A DNA stretch of 64,000 nucleotides from Frankia sp. QA3 (GCF_000262465.1 NZ_CM001489.1:4034027-4098026); one strand, 5' to 3'. Counted from the stretch's first letter, positions 1-9,118 are shown. Notes: generated by a model not told the origin, from the sequence alone. A program made the numbers and translations.

Positions 1-2
1 CC

Positions 3-83
3 CGCATCCACACCACCGCCGACGCCCTGCGCCCCCGCCTTCTTACCGCACTTACCGCATATCCAGAACATCCAGAGGGATAG
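3..83 (+). CDS. C-terminal end of an upstream gene (partial)
   Basis: An open frame enters from the left edge and stops at the TAG at 81-83, giving 26 residues that end in TAYPEHPEG. The composition (Arg/Leu/Thr/Ala with GC-rich third positions) fits a real C-terminus, but there is too little to name a family. The stop lies inside the stem-loop at 72-104, as expected for a gene whose terminator follows at once. It converges with the bacterioferritin-like gene. Confidence 0.35.
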   Translation, partial: RIHTTADALRPRLLTALTAYPEHPEG

Positions 84-104
84 ATCGGGCATCGAACCCT
101 CTGG
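72..104. terminator. Stem-loop between convergent genes
   Basis: CCAGAGGG at 72-79 is exactly complementary to CCCTCTGG at 97-104, with a 17-base loop. It sits between a plus-strand stop at 83 and a minus-strand stop at 123, so a bidirectional terminator is the likely role. There is no T-run, which is common in actinobacteria. Confidence 0.4.
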
Positions 105-122
105 AAAGACAAGGAAGCCTGC

Positions 123-626
123 TCAGGCCGGCGACTGCGACTGGTCGACGGTGGCCACGGCGAGGCGCTGCGCCGTGTAGAGCGGCTCACCGAGCCGGTG
201 GTAGAGCGACAGCTCGGTGTCGAGCCAGGCCAGATGCCGCTCCTCGTCGGCGAGGATGGTCTCGATCAGGATGCGCGTGGTCGCGTCGTGCTCGGCGGCG
301 GCGAGCTCCGCGGCCTGGTTGAGGCCGGGGCGGGCGCCGCGCTGGGCCTCCAGGTCGTTCTCCAGCACCTCCCGCAGGGACGTCCCGATGGCCGGCTTGG
401 CCACCACGAAGTCCGGCCGGCCGCCGAGCTCGAGCAGCCGGTTGAGCACCGCGGCGATGGTGACCGGCTCGTCGGCGATCCGCTGGGCCATGCCCGCGGC
501 CAGGCCGAGCAGCCCCCACGACTCGACGAGGACGAGGTGGGTGCGGTGCTGGGCGTAGCCCGCCCAGTAGCTGCCGAGCAGCTCGTTGAGCAGCTCGGTG
601 ACCGGAGTGGTCTGCGTGTCGGCCAT
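123..626 (-). CDS. Bacterioferritin-like protein with altered ferroxidase site
   Basis: The 167-residue protein aligns over its whole length with bacterioferritin: an LLNELLGSYW-type first helix, a DEERHLAWL fourth-helix motif and a YHRLGE segment near the end. Known bacterioferritin forms a 24-mer that oxidises Fe(II) and stores iron. By my hand alignment only part of the di-iron ligand set remains: the final ExxH (DEERH) and the Glu of DEPVT are kept, but the first-helix Glu is Tyr, the His of the first ExxH is Thr, the third-helix Glu is Gln and the heme Met is Pro. The start at 626 is preceded by GGAGGGACGG. It may be a structural or regulatory partner rather than an active ferroxidase. 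Confidence 0.8.
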   Translation of the reverse strand: MADTQTTPVTELLNELLGSYWAGYAQHRTHLVLVESWGLLGLAAGMAQRIADEPVTIAAVLNRLLELGGRPDFVVAKPAIGTSLREVLENDLEAQRGARPGLNQAAELAAAEHDATTRILIETILADEERHLAWLDTELSLYHRLGEPLYTAQRLAVATVDQSQSPA

Positions 627-1428
627 GCGTCCGTCCCTCCCACGGGCCCGGCGGGTCCCACCGGCACCAGACAGGCGCGGCGCCACCGGATCTCCCCGCC
701 CGGATCCTCAACTATCCAGGTCGACGACTATATGTCACCAGTCTAGGTGCATAAAACGGAGTGGACGGGAGACCCACTGCGGCGCGGCTCCGGTCGCCCC
801 TAACCGAACCGTCGGGCTCGGACGGCTCCCCGCTACGGCGTGGCGCGCATCGCCGGCCTGCTCGCGCCCCTGACACCGACGACGCTGCCCCGACCGAGCT
901 AGGCCTTGGCCTACGAGTTCCCTGCCGTGGCGGGCTGCGTTCGGCTACTCGTTCGCCGACATGGTCGCGATCGCCCTCGACTACGTGACCACAAGCCGAC
1001 TTTACGTGACCGCAAGCTGACTTTCCGACAATGACGATGCCATGAGGAGGGTGGATGGCGCCCGGTGTCCGGCCGGGACGGCAGCGCCGGGCCCACCGGC
1101 CAGCCACTACGCACCTGATCTCCGGGACCTTGATGAGGTGTGTACTCACCGGCAGGAAGAAATCCGCCCGCAGCGGACGATCCGCATAGGCGGCGGCCGA
1201 ACTATTCAACGGTGCGGCCGGCGCGTGTCATCGCCATGGATGACCCCACGGCCGACGGCGAGTGGGGCCACGCGTATGGCGTCGGCGACACTCGGCATTC
1301 GGGACGCCGCCATGTCCCGCCTCGACACTGCTGACGTCCCGTTTCTCGCCCCACAGGCATGCCCGCGTCACGTCGCCTCCGGGCCGGGGGGCGCGACACC
1401 GTTGCCCACCACGATCATTTGTGGGTGG
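627..1428. other. Gene-free stretch (802 bp)
   Basis: I see no convincing gene here on either strand; the open frames are antisense or lack family features. It holds the upstream region of the bacterioferritin-like gene and a tandem 21-bp repeat at 983-1024. The 3' end of the LysR gene closes it on the right. Confidence 0.5.
983..1024. repeat. Tandem 21-bp repeat, possible IS-end relic
   Basis: Two adjacent 21-base copies occupy 983-1003 and 1004-1024; they read ACGTGACC(A/G)CAAGC then (C/T)GACTTT and differ at two positions. Tandem subterminal repeats of this size are typical of the ends of IS21-family elements, but no transposase or second end is visible here, so this is only a suggestion. 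Confidence 0.4.
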
Positions 1429-2340
1429 TCAGGTCGGGGCGGCGCCGTCGGGACGGGCGAGGCCGACGTCGAGGGCGGCGAGCAGGTCGACGAAGCCGAG
1501 GGCGGCGGGGGTGAAGGCGGCGCGGGCGTAGGCGACGACCTCGCGCAGCGGCGGCTCGGCGAGGTCGACCCGGTTCGCGGCGAGGTCGTTCGGGACGGCA
1601 GGCTCGGGGACCAGCGCGGCGCCGAGCCCGGCGGCGGCGAGCCGGGCCGCGGCGTCGACCTGGCGCGTCTCCACGACGCCGCGCGGGGTGAAGCCGGCGG
1701 CCGCGCACGCCTCCCGCACCAACTCGCTCAGGCCGTGGTCCGGGGCGTAGAGGACCCAGTCCTGGTCGGCGAACACGGCGAGCCCGACCCCGGCCCGCCC
1801 GGCGCGCGGATCGGCCGCGGGGACCACGACGACGAAGCGCTCGTGGCCGAGCCAGCGGACCGGTCCCGCCCAGCTTGCCGGGCGCGGGCCGATGCCGACG
1901 TCGGCCTCGCCGCCCGCCATGAACGCCTCCAGCGTGCGACGGTCGGGGAACTCGGTGATACGCAGGGTGATGCCGGGATGGCCGGGCCGCCAGCGCGCGA
2001 CCGCCCGCGGCAGGACCCAGGTCGCCAGCGACGTCACGGTCGCGACGTGCAACGCCCCGCCGCCGTGGCCGGCGGTGGCCCGGGCGCGGGCCACCGCGCC
2101 CTCCGCGGCGGCGACCGCCGACCGCGCGCCGTCGAGGAACACCCGCCCGGCCGCGGTGGGGCGCACCCCGCGCGACGTCCGTTCCAGCAGGTCCACGTCG
2201 AGCTGGCGTTCGAGCGCGCGGATCTGCTGGGACAGCGAGGGCTGGGCGATGTGCAGGCGGGCGGCGGCCCGGGTGAACGACCCCTCCTCGGCGACCACGA
2301 TGAAGTAGGCCGCCTGGCGAAGGTTCAGCCATCCGCGCAT
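1429..2340 (-). CDS. LysR-family transcriptional regulator
   Basis: A 303-residue protein of standard LysR length. Residues 5-64 form the winged helix-turn-helix (LRQAAYFIVVAEEGSFTRAA, followed by a LHIAQPSLSQQI recognition helix). Residues about 90-295 are the periplasmic-binding-like effector domain with the usual EADVGIGPRP and LAAAGLGAALVPEPAV strands. It is divergent from the amidohydrolase-ferredoxin-di-iron gene trio at 2551, with 210 bp between the starts, so by the usual LysR arrangement it probably controls that operon and itself. The effector cannot be read from the sequence. Confidence 0.93.
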   Translation of the reverse strand: MRGWLNLRQAAYFIVVAEEGSFTRAAARLHIAQPSLSQQIRALERQLDVDLLERTSRGVRPTAAGRVFLDGARSAVAAAEGAVARARATAGHGGGALHVATVTSLATWVLPRAVARWRPGHPGITLRITEFPDRRTLEAFMAGGEADVGIGPRPASWAGPVRWLGHERFVVVVPAADPRAGRAGVGLAVFADQDWVLYAPDHGLSELVREACAAAGFTPRGVVETRQVDAAARLAAAGLGAALVPEPAVPNDLAANRVDLAEPPLREVVAYARAAFTPAALGFVDLLAALDVGLARPDGAAPT

Positions 2341-2394
2341 GCCCGTAGTTGTATCCCGTGACGATCTCCGGAACCCCTGAGCACCGAGACGCCC

Positions 2395-2410
2395 ATAGGT
2401 GAACCTCTAT
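2395..2410. promoter_or_regulatory. Candidate LysR operator
   Basis: AGGT at 2397-2400 and ACCT at 2403-2406 form a palindrome around GA, bounded by ATAG and CTAT. It lies in the divergent spacer between the LysR gene and the amidohydrolase operon. Position and symmetry are the only support. Confidence 0.35.
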
Positions 2411-2550
2411 CGCCCGCCGGACGTTTGGGTCTTGGACGGGTCCGGCGCGGGTGACGGAGGATCAGGCGGACCGGTTCAGCTCGCCGACGATGGTGTCGGC
2501 CGAGACGCCGCCCACCGGGCGGTGTCCTGGCGCACGGGACGCGGAGGAGC

Positions 2551-4107
2551 ATGTCCGAGGGCAGGCCGCGGGACGAGGGCAGGCCGCGGGACGCAGCGGC
2601 AGCCGGCGCGGGTCGGCGGGTGACCGTGCTCGCCGGCGGTCGGGTGATCGACCCGGCGAACGGCGTCGACCGCATCGCGGACGTGGTCTGCGTCGACGGA
2701 CGGATCGGCGCCGTCGTCCCCGCCGGGGAAGCCGGCGCGGACCAGGCCGGCGCGGACCAGGCCGGCGCGGACCAGGCCGGCGCGGACCAGGCCGGCGCGG
2801 ACCAGGCCGGCGCGAGCGGTGTGGACGGCGCGGCCGGTGCCGGGGCGGCGGACGGGGCCACGGTCGTCGACTGCCGGGGCCTGATCGTCACGCCGGGCCT
2901 GATCGACCTGCACACCCACGTCTACCCGGGGCTCGGCGACTTCTGCGTCCACCCGGACCGGGCCGGCGTCGACGTGGGCGTCCCGGTCGTCGTCGACGGC
3001 GGCACCTCCGGCGTGCGGACCTTCGGCCTGGCCCGGGCCTTCGTCGAGGGCCCCACCGTGCGGACCCGGGTGCTCGCCTTCCTCGACCCGTGCCTGCTGT
3101 ACCTGGCGACGAAGGACTTCATCGCGCACCGGCTGGAGATCGCCAACGATCCCCGCAACCTCGACCTGGGCGCCACCGCCGCGACCGTCGAGGCGCACCG
3201 CGACATGATCGTCGGCTTCAAGGTGCGGGCCACCGTCACCGACGACCCGCGGACCTCCCCGTTCCTGGAGGGCGCGAAGTCCATCGCGGGCGACCTGCCG
3301 ATCATGGTGCATCTCGGCCGCTATCCCTACACGCCGAGCCTGGCCAACCTGGACGCGGTTGCGGCCCTGCGGCCCGGCGACATCGTCACGCACGCCTTCC
3401 GCGGCCACTCCGGGATCCTCGTCGACGACGACACCGCGGTCGACGGGCGCTTCGCCGCCGCGGTCGAGGCGGGCCTGCGCCTCGACGTCGGGCACTCCGG
3501 CTCCGACTTCCGCTTCGCCGCCGCCCGGGCGCTGTTCGACCTCGGCTACCTGCCCACGACGATCAGCACCGACCTGAACCTGTTCAACGCCGCCGGCCCG
3601 GTCTGGTCGCTGCCCGAGACGATGTCGAAGATCTGGGCGCTCGGCGTCGATCTCGTCGACGTCATCGCGATGGCCACGGCCAACGCGGCGGCGGCAATCG
3701 GGCGCTCGGCGGAGCTCGGTTCCCTCGACGTCGGCCGCGACGCCGAGGTCAGCGTCCTGCGGGTGGAGACGGGCGAGTTCTCGTTCACGGACGGGTTCGA
3801 GGCCATCTCGCACCCGCGCCGGCTGACCCCGGTCGGCTGCCTCCGAGGAGGCATTTGGTACAAAACGACAGGGCAGTTCGGCTCAGGTTACGGTGTTGAC
3901 CCCGTCGACTCCGCCAGCCTGGCCGATGATGATCCGGTCACGGGGAGCCGGACGTCCCCCACCGAGACCGCCGCCGCCGGTGCCGCGCATCGACCCCCCC
4001 GATCGGTGCGCCCAGCGCCGGCGGCGGCTTCATCCCCGGGCTCGTCGGTGTCCCCGGGCTCGTCGGTGTCGACCGCCTCCTCCGGGTCGACTGCGGGCCA
4101 GGGCTGA
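2551..4107 (+). CDS. Amidohydrolase/deacetylase-family metallohydrolase
   Basis: A 518-residue amidohydrolase-superfamily protein of the COG3964-like type (related to dihydroorotase and aminoacyl/N-acyl deacetylases). Visible metal and catalytic motifs in order: GLIDLHTHVY (HxH), GFKVRATV (the Lys carboxylated in this family), IMVHLGRYP, VTHAFRG, and ISTDLN (catalytic Asp). The start at 2551 follows GGAGGAG. Two oddities: residues about 61-85 are five repeats of an AGADQ-type pentapeptide, and after the natural end near residue 435 there is a low-complexity tail of roughly 80 residues with PGSSVS repeats. It heads an operon with a ferredoxin 8 bp downstream and a di-iron protein. The substrate is unknown; a cyclic amide or N-acyl compound is the family expectation. 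Confidence 0.88.
   Translation: MSEGRPRDEGRPRDAAAAGAGRRVTVLAGGRVIDPANGVDRIADVVCVDGRIGAVVPAGEAGADQAGADQAGADQAGADQAGADQAGASGVDGAAGAGAADGATVVDCRGLIVTPGLIDLHTHVYPGLGDFCVHPDRAGVDVGVPVVVDGGTSGVRTFGLARAFVEGPTVRTRVLAFLDPCLLYLATKDFIAHRLEIANDPRNLDLGATAATVEAHRDMIVGFKVRATVTDDPRTSPFLEGAKSIAGDLPIMVHLGRYPYTPSLANLDAVAALRPGDIVTHAFRGHSGILVDDDTAVDGRFAAAVEAGLRLDVGHSGSDFRFAAARALFDLGYLPTTISTDLNLFNAAGPVWSLPETMSKIWALGVDLVDVIAMATANAAAAIGRSAELGSLDVGRDAEVSVLRVETGEFSFTDGFEAISHPRRLTPVGCLRGGIWYKTTGQFGSGYGVDPVDSASLADDDPVTGSRTSPTETAAAGAAHRPPRSVRPAPAAASSPGSSVSPGSSVSTASSGSTAGQG
2731..2805 (+). repeat. Five perfect 15-bp tandem repeats in coding sequence
   Basis: The unit GCCGGCGCGGACCAG occurs five times in a row without change, with a partial sixth copy from 2806. 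It is in frame in the amidohydrolase gene and encodes AGADQ repeats in the loop before the metal-binding barrel. The perfect identity suggests recent slippage, so copy number probably varies between strains. Confidence 0.95.
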
Positions 4108-4115
4108 GCGCGCCG

Positions 4116-4517
4116 ATGGTCTACGTCATCACCGCGGCCTGCATCGACGTCACCGACCGGTCCTGCGTGGACGAGTGCCCGGTCGACTGCGTCTACGAGG
4201 GCCGGCGCAAGCTGTACATCCATCCCGAGGAGTGCATCGACTGCGGCGCCTGCGCGCGGGTCTGCCCCGTCGACGCGATCGCGTGGGACCGCGACCTCGA
4301 CGACGACGGCCGCGCGCACCTCGACGATGCGCACGCGTTCTTCTACCGCCCGCTGCCCGGCCGGGCGGAACCGATCGACGCCCCGGGCGGCGCGGCCCGT
4401 CTCGGGCCAGTGGGCGTCGACACCGCCGCGGTGACGGCCACCGGACCCCCGGTCGGCGACCCGGCTGCGACCCCAGCGGCAGACCTGGCGGCGGACCGAT
4501 CGGCAGGTCGCGGATGA
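4116..4517 (+). CDS. 7Fe ferredoxin (3Fe-4S/4Fe-4S), FdxA type
   Basis: A 133-residue protein whose first 60 residues match the actinobacterial seven-iron ferredoxins. Cys9, Cys17, Cys21 and Cys25 (in SCVDECPVDC) and Cys40, Cys43, Cys46 and Cys50 (in CIDCGACARVCP) supply the [3Fe-4S] and [4Fe-4S] ligands. These ferredoxins carry low-potential electrons to oxygenases or hydroxylases in the cytosol. The family is usually about 105 residues; here an Ala/Pro-rich tail of some 40-50 residues is added. It is 8 bp behind the amidohydrolase and its stop overlaps the start of the di-iron protein (ATGA at 4514-4517), so electron supply to that protein is the obvious inference. Confidence 0.93.
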   Translation: MVYVITAACIDVTDRSCVDECPVDCVYEGRRKLYIHPEECIDCGACARVCPVDAIAWDRDLDDDGRAHLDDAHAFFYRPLPGRAEPIDAPGGAARLGPVGVDTAAVTATGPPVGDPAATPAADLAADRSAGRG

Positions 4518-5188
4518 GCGCGTTCTACGACGGGCTGGTCGTCGGCCTGGAGCTGGCCCGCGCCGCCCTTCCGCCGGAGGAGGCGACGTTCTTCAACCGG
4601 CCGATGAGCGAGCCGGAACTGATCGAATGGCTCTGCTTCCAGGCCTACTACGAACGACGGGCGGCGGAGTTCATCGGCCGCTGGCTCGCGGACACCCCGG
4701 AGGACGACGCCTTCGTGCTGCTCGCCCGGCAGGTCCAGGACGAGGGGCGCCACTACCAGCTGCTGATGCGAGCCCTGGATCGCCGCGGCGTCACCTCGCT
4801 GGACCGCTGGCGGCCCGAGCCGGAGTGGGAGGAGTGGATCGACGTCTGGTACCCCTCCGGCGCCGACACCCTCGAACGCATCGCCGCCCACAACATCACC
4901 GGTGAGATCGGCGCGGCGAACGCCTTCGTCGCCCTGCGCCCGCGGCTGCCCGCGGACGTGACGGCGACGCTCGACGCGATCCTGCCGGACGAGCGGTTCC
5001 ACATGCGGCTCGGGCAGACGGTGATCGACCGGCACTGCCACGACGGCGACCAGCGGGCGCGGGTCACCGCCCGCGTGCGGCGGACCTTCGAGCTGGAGCA
5101 GGCCGGCCGGGCCGCCTACAACCGGCGGATGGCCCGCCTCGGCCTCGCCGACACCACCCCCGACGCCCCCACGCCCCCGCTGGCCTGA
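4514..5188 (+). CDS. Ferritin-like di-iron protein, putative oxygenase
   Basis: A 224-residue protein with a complete di-iron ligand pattern on a four-helix ferritin-like fold: Glu47 (in YYERRAAEF), Glu77-x-x-His80 (DEGRH), Glu131 (in ITGEIG) and Glu160-x-x-His163 (DERFH). It loosely resembles PaaA/PaaC-type and tRNA-hydroxylase-type ferritin-like proteins but matches neither well enough for me to assign it. The start overlaps the ferredoxin stop, so the two are translationally coupled. I infer a ferredoxin-dependent hydroxylase or monooxygenase acting on the product or substrate of the upstream amidohydrolase; the reaction is unknown. Confidence 0.75.
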   Translation: MSAFYDGLVVGLELARAALPPEEATFFNRPMSEPELIEWLCFQAYYERRAAEFIGRWLADTPEDDAFVLLARQVQDEGRHYQLLMRALDRRGVTSLDRWRPEPEWEEWIDVWYPSGADTLERIAAHNITGEIGAANAFVALRPRLPADVTATLDAILPDERFHMRLGQTVIDRHCHDGDQRARVTARVRRTFELEQAGRAAYNRRMARLGLADTTPDAPTPPLA

Positions 5189-5200
5189 GCCCGGCGGGCC

Positions 5201-5623
5201 CTACCGGTCGGCTCCCCCGGCCGGTGCGACCTGCTGCGCCGCCACGGGGCCGTTCCAGTCGACGAGCTGGACGATCACCCCGTTGGGGTCGCGGACCTGG
5301 AAGGCCCGCTCGCCCCACTCCTCCGCGGTCAGCGGCATCGTGATGGCGACCCCCTCGGCCTGCAACCGGGCCAGCTCCCCTTCCAGGTCCTCGACGACGA
5401 AGGCGAGGATGAGGCCGGCGGCATGCTCGTCGCGCTGGTCGGCGGGCAGCGTCGCGAGGCCGCGCCGCAGGAAGACGACGTTCATGCCGGCGTCCTCGCG
5501 GGCCAGCGAGGCGAAGCCGTCTGCGGCCATCTGCTCGGAGAAGGCGAAGTGGTCGGTGAGGAAGGCGCTGGACGCGGCGACGTCCTCGACGTTGAGCGAG
5601 ACGGCGGAGGAGGTGATCTTCAT
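5201..5623 (-). CDS. Glyoxalase/bleomycin-resistance (VOC) family protein
   Basis: A 140-residue single-domain VOC protein: an N-terminal SSAVSLNVEDVAASSAFLTD beta-alpha unit and a C-terminal EEWGERAFQVRDPNGVIVQL unit typical of the glyoxalase I/extradiol fold. Such proteins are metal-dependent isomerases, lyases or binding proteins for electrophilic antibiotics. It is transcribed away from the TetR gene at 5717 across a 93-bp spacer holding a strong palindrome, so it is probably the target of that TetR. The start at 5623 is the first Met of the family-like sequence; longer upstream frames look spurious. Confidence 0.88.
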   Translation of the reverse strand: MKITSSAVSLNVEDVAASSAFLTDHFAFSEQMAADGFASLAREDAGMNVVFLRRGLATLPADQRDEHAAGLILAFVVEDLEGELARLQAEGVAITMPLTAEEWGERAFQVRDPNGVIVQLVDWNGPVAAQQVAPAGGADR

Positions 5624-5673
5624 GACTGCGCTCCCGGGGTCCGTGATGGTGGCCTGATCATACGAGAACCTTG

Positions 5674-5696
5674 TACGGAGTACACAGTACATCGTA
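5674..5696. promoter_or_regulatory. Palindromic operator between glyoxalase and TetR genes
   Basis: TACGGAGTAC (5674-5683) and GTACATCGTA (5687-5696) are inverted copies matching at 8 of 10 positions around ACA. The hexamer-rich stretch also repeats TACGGAGTA directly just downstream. Size, symmetry and location in the divergent spacer fit a TetR dimer-of-dimers site. Confidence 0.6.
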
Positions 5697-5716
5697 CGGA
5701 GTAAGGATGGAGATCC

Positions 5717-6496
5717 ATGCCCAGCGACCGGACGAGCGCCGGCGACCCCGCCAGGACCCTGGCCCTGCTCTGGCGCGACCCCTCGGCGACGCCGCGCCGC
5801 GGCCCCGCCCGGGGGCTCACCGTCGACGCGGTGGTCGACGCCGCCATCGCCCTGGCGGACCGGGAGGGCCTGGACGCGGTGACGATGCGCCGCGTCGCGC
5901 AGGCGCTGGGGGTCGTCCCGATGACGCTGTACACCTACGTCCCCGGCAAGGCCGAGCTGCTCGACCTCATGCTCGACGCGGCGTACGCCCGGATGGAGCG
6001 CACCGACAGCACGGGCGAGCCCTGGCGGACGCGGCTGGCGGCGGTCGCCCGGGAGAACCAGGCCCTGTTCGAGGCCCATCCCTGGGCCGTCGCCGTCTCC
6101 ACTCTGCGCCCGTCGCTGGGGCCGGGCTCGATCGCCAAGTACGAGCACGAGCTCGCCGCCCTGGACGGCCTCGGGCTGCGCGACGTCGAGATGGACGACT
6201 GCCTGACCCACCTGCTGTCCTTCGTCCAGGCGAACGCCCGGGCCGCGATCGAGGCGAGCGCGGCGCGGGCGGCTGACGGCCTGACCGACCAGCACTGGTG
6301 GGACCAGGCCGGGCCGCTGCTGGCCCGGGTCCTCGACCCGGACGCCTATCCGCTGGCCGTCCGGGTCGGCAGCGCGGCCGGGGCGGCCCGCGGCAGCGCT
6401 CACGACCCCGGACACGCCTTCCACTTCGGCCTGGCTCGGGTCCTCGACGGGCTGGCAGCGCTCATCGAACGCGCCGGCCCAACGGGCGCCGGGTGA
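5717..6496 (+). CDS. TetR-family transcriptional regulator
   Basis: A 259-residue TetR regulator with the longer C-terminal domain of the TetR_C_1 type. Residues 36-82 are the DNA-binding domain, with the recognition region VTMRRVAQALGVVPMTLYTY followed by VPGKAELLDLML. The C-terminal ligand domain contains the ENQALFEAHPWAVAV region common in regulators of efflux or detoxification genes. It is divergent from the VOC gene; the palindrome at 5674-5696 is the likely operator for both. A GGAG sits four bases before the start at 5717. The ligand is not predictable. Confidence 0.92.
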   Translation: MPSDRTSAGDPARTLALLWRDPSATPRRGPARGLTVDAVVDAAIALADREGLDAVTMRRVAQALGVVPMTLYTYVPGKAELLDLMLDAAYARMERTDSTGEPWRTRLAAVARENQALFEAHPWAVAVSTLRPSLGPGSIAKYEHELAALDGLGLRDVEMDDCLTHLLSFVQANARAAIEASAARAADGLTDQHWWDQAGPLLARVLDPDAYPLAVRVGSAAGAARGSAHDPGHAFHFGLARVLDGLAALIERAGPTGAG

Positions 6497-6540
6497 GCGT
6501 TCGTCGGCGCCGTGACCAGCGACGAGGCGAGACTGGGGGC

Positions 6541-7875
6541 ATGCCGACGCTGCCGCCCGAGGTCGTCGCCCGCCTGACCGCCGCCCTCGACCCGGTCGAC
6601 GCGGCCCTCGCCGACCGCCATCCGGGTGACACCGGCGCCCGCCAGCCCGTCCACACCTGCTATCTGCCGGCCGATCAGATGTTCCCCGACGTCGTGCTGG
6701 CGTGGGGTGAGCGGGCCCGCACCCTGCTCGCGGCGTACGGCGCCGACCCCGCGACGCTCGCTGCCGCGACCGGCGGCGACCGGCGGCCGGACGTCGCCGC
6801 GGCCGTCCACGCCCACACCCGGCGCGCGCTCACCGTGGAGCCGATCCAGGATCTGCGGGTCGACCTGGAGGACGGCTACGGCCTGCGGCCGGACCACGCC
6901 GAGGACGCCGACGCCGTGAGCGCGGCCGAGGCTGTGCGCGCCGCCTCCGCGGCCGGTGCGCTGCCCGCCCGCTACGGGCTGCGGCCCAAGTCGCTCGACC
7001 CGCTGGTCCGCGCCCGCGGGCTGCGCAGCCTCGACCTGTTCCTCACCGCGCTCGCCGGCGACGACGGACCGCCGCCCGGCCTGGTGCTGACCCTGCCCAA
7101 GGTCGGCGACCCGCGGCAGCTGCGGGTGTTCGCCGACGTCCTCGCCGAGCTCGAGCAGCGGCTCGGGCTCGACCCGGTCTCGATCGAGGTGCAGATCGAG
7201 ACGCCGGCCGCGGTGCTCGCCCTGCCCGCGCTGGTGCGGACCGGTCTCGACCTGGGCCCCGGCCGTCTCGTCGGGCTGCACGTCGGCACCTACGACTACT
7301 CGGCGGCGCTTGGAGTCACCGCCGGGCATCAGGCCAGTGACCACCCGGCGGTGGAGTACGCGACGACGATGATGCAGCTGGCCGCCGCCGGGACCGGCAT
7401 CCACGTCGCGGACGGCTCGTCGAACCTGCTGCCCGTCGACGGCGACGAGCGGCCGGGCGCGTCCGGCGACGACGTGCGCCGCGCCTGGCGCCGGCACGCC
7501 GAGCTGGTCCGCCGCGCCTGGCACCGGGGCCTCTACCAGGGCTGGGACCTGCATCCCGGGCAGCTGGTGAGCCGACACGCGGCGGTGGCCGGCTGCCTGC
7601 TGGCAGGGCTCGACGGTGCGCTCGCCCGGCTGGCCGCCTACGCCGCCGCCCGGCAGTCGGGGGCCGTCGCCGACGAGCCGGCGACCGGGCGGGCCCTGGC
7701 CGGGCACGTCCTGCGGGCGCTCGACGCCGGCCTGCTGGACGACCCGCGCCTTGCCGCCGCGGGCCTCGACCGGGCGACGGTCGCCCGCCTGGGCGGACGG
7801 AAAACACACAACACGGCCACCACCCACGATCACACACGGCCCGACAAACCAAACGGCGGAAGTTCTTCACATTAA
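6541..7875 (+). CDS. HpcH/HpaI-like aldolase family protein (DUF6986-like)
   Basis: A 444-residue protein related to the HpcH/HpaI aldolase/citrate lyase barrel: VDLEDGYG and LTLPKVGDP and VEVQIETP-like strands (here SIEVQIETPAAVLALP), then LHVGTYDYSAALG. These enzymes make or cleave C-C bonds on 2-oxo acids or CoA thioesters with a divalent metal. I recall relatives of this long form next to ureide genes in actinomycetes, which would fit the purine genes starting 2 kb on, but its reaction is not established to my knowledge. The last 20 or so residues (Thr/His/Asp-rich) are encoded by DNA visibly richer in A than the rest. It starts 45 bp after the TetR stop. Confidence 0.8.
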   Translation: MPTLPPEVVARLTAALDPVDAALADRHPGDTGARQPVHTCYLPADQMFPDVVLAWGERARTLLAAYGADPATLAAATGGDRRPDVAAAVHAHTRRALTVEPIQDLRVDLEDGYGLRPDHAEDADAVSAAEAVRAASAAGALPARYGLRPKSLDPLVRARGLRSLDLFLTALAGDDGPPPGLVLTLPKVGDPRQLRVFADVLAELEQRLGLDPVSIEVQIETPAAVLALPALVRTGLDLGPGRLVGLHVGTYDYSAALGVTAGHQASDHPAVEYATTMMQLAAAGTGIHVADGSSNLLPVDGDERPGASGDDVRRAWRRHAELVRRAWHRGLYQGWDLHPGQLVSRHAAVAGCLLAGLDGALARLAAYAAARQSGAVADEPATGRALAGHVLRALDAGLLDDPRLAAAGLDRATVARLGGRKTHNTATTHDHTRPDKPNGGSSSH

Positions 7876-7969
7876 CAGTGGATGAACAGCGGCAGACATC
7901 GCTCGATAGGCCGTTCTGGACGTTCCCGGCGGGTCGACATCGGCCCTGTCCGGGTCTACAACGGAGACC

Positions 7970-9118
<1,149 letters not shown>

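Noticed and set aside
1042..2361. Long plus-strand open frame opposite the LysR gene
   Set aside because: It is antisense to a clear LysR gene and has the Gly/Arg/Asp composition typical of GC-rich shadow frames.
2731..2805. Short direct repeats considered as a CRISPR array
   Set aside because: Units are contiguous with no spacers and are in frame in a gene; none of the other repeats in the window has spacer structure either.
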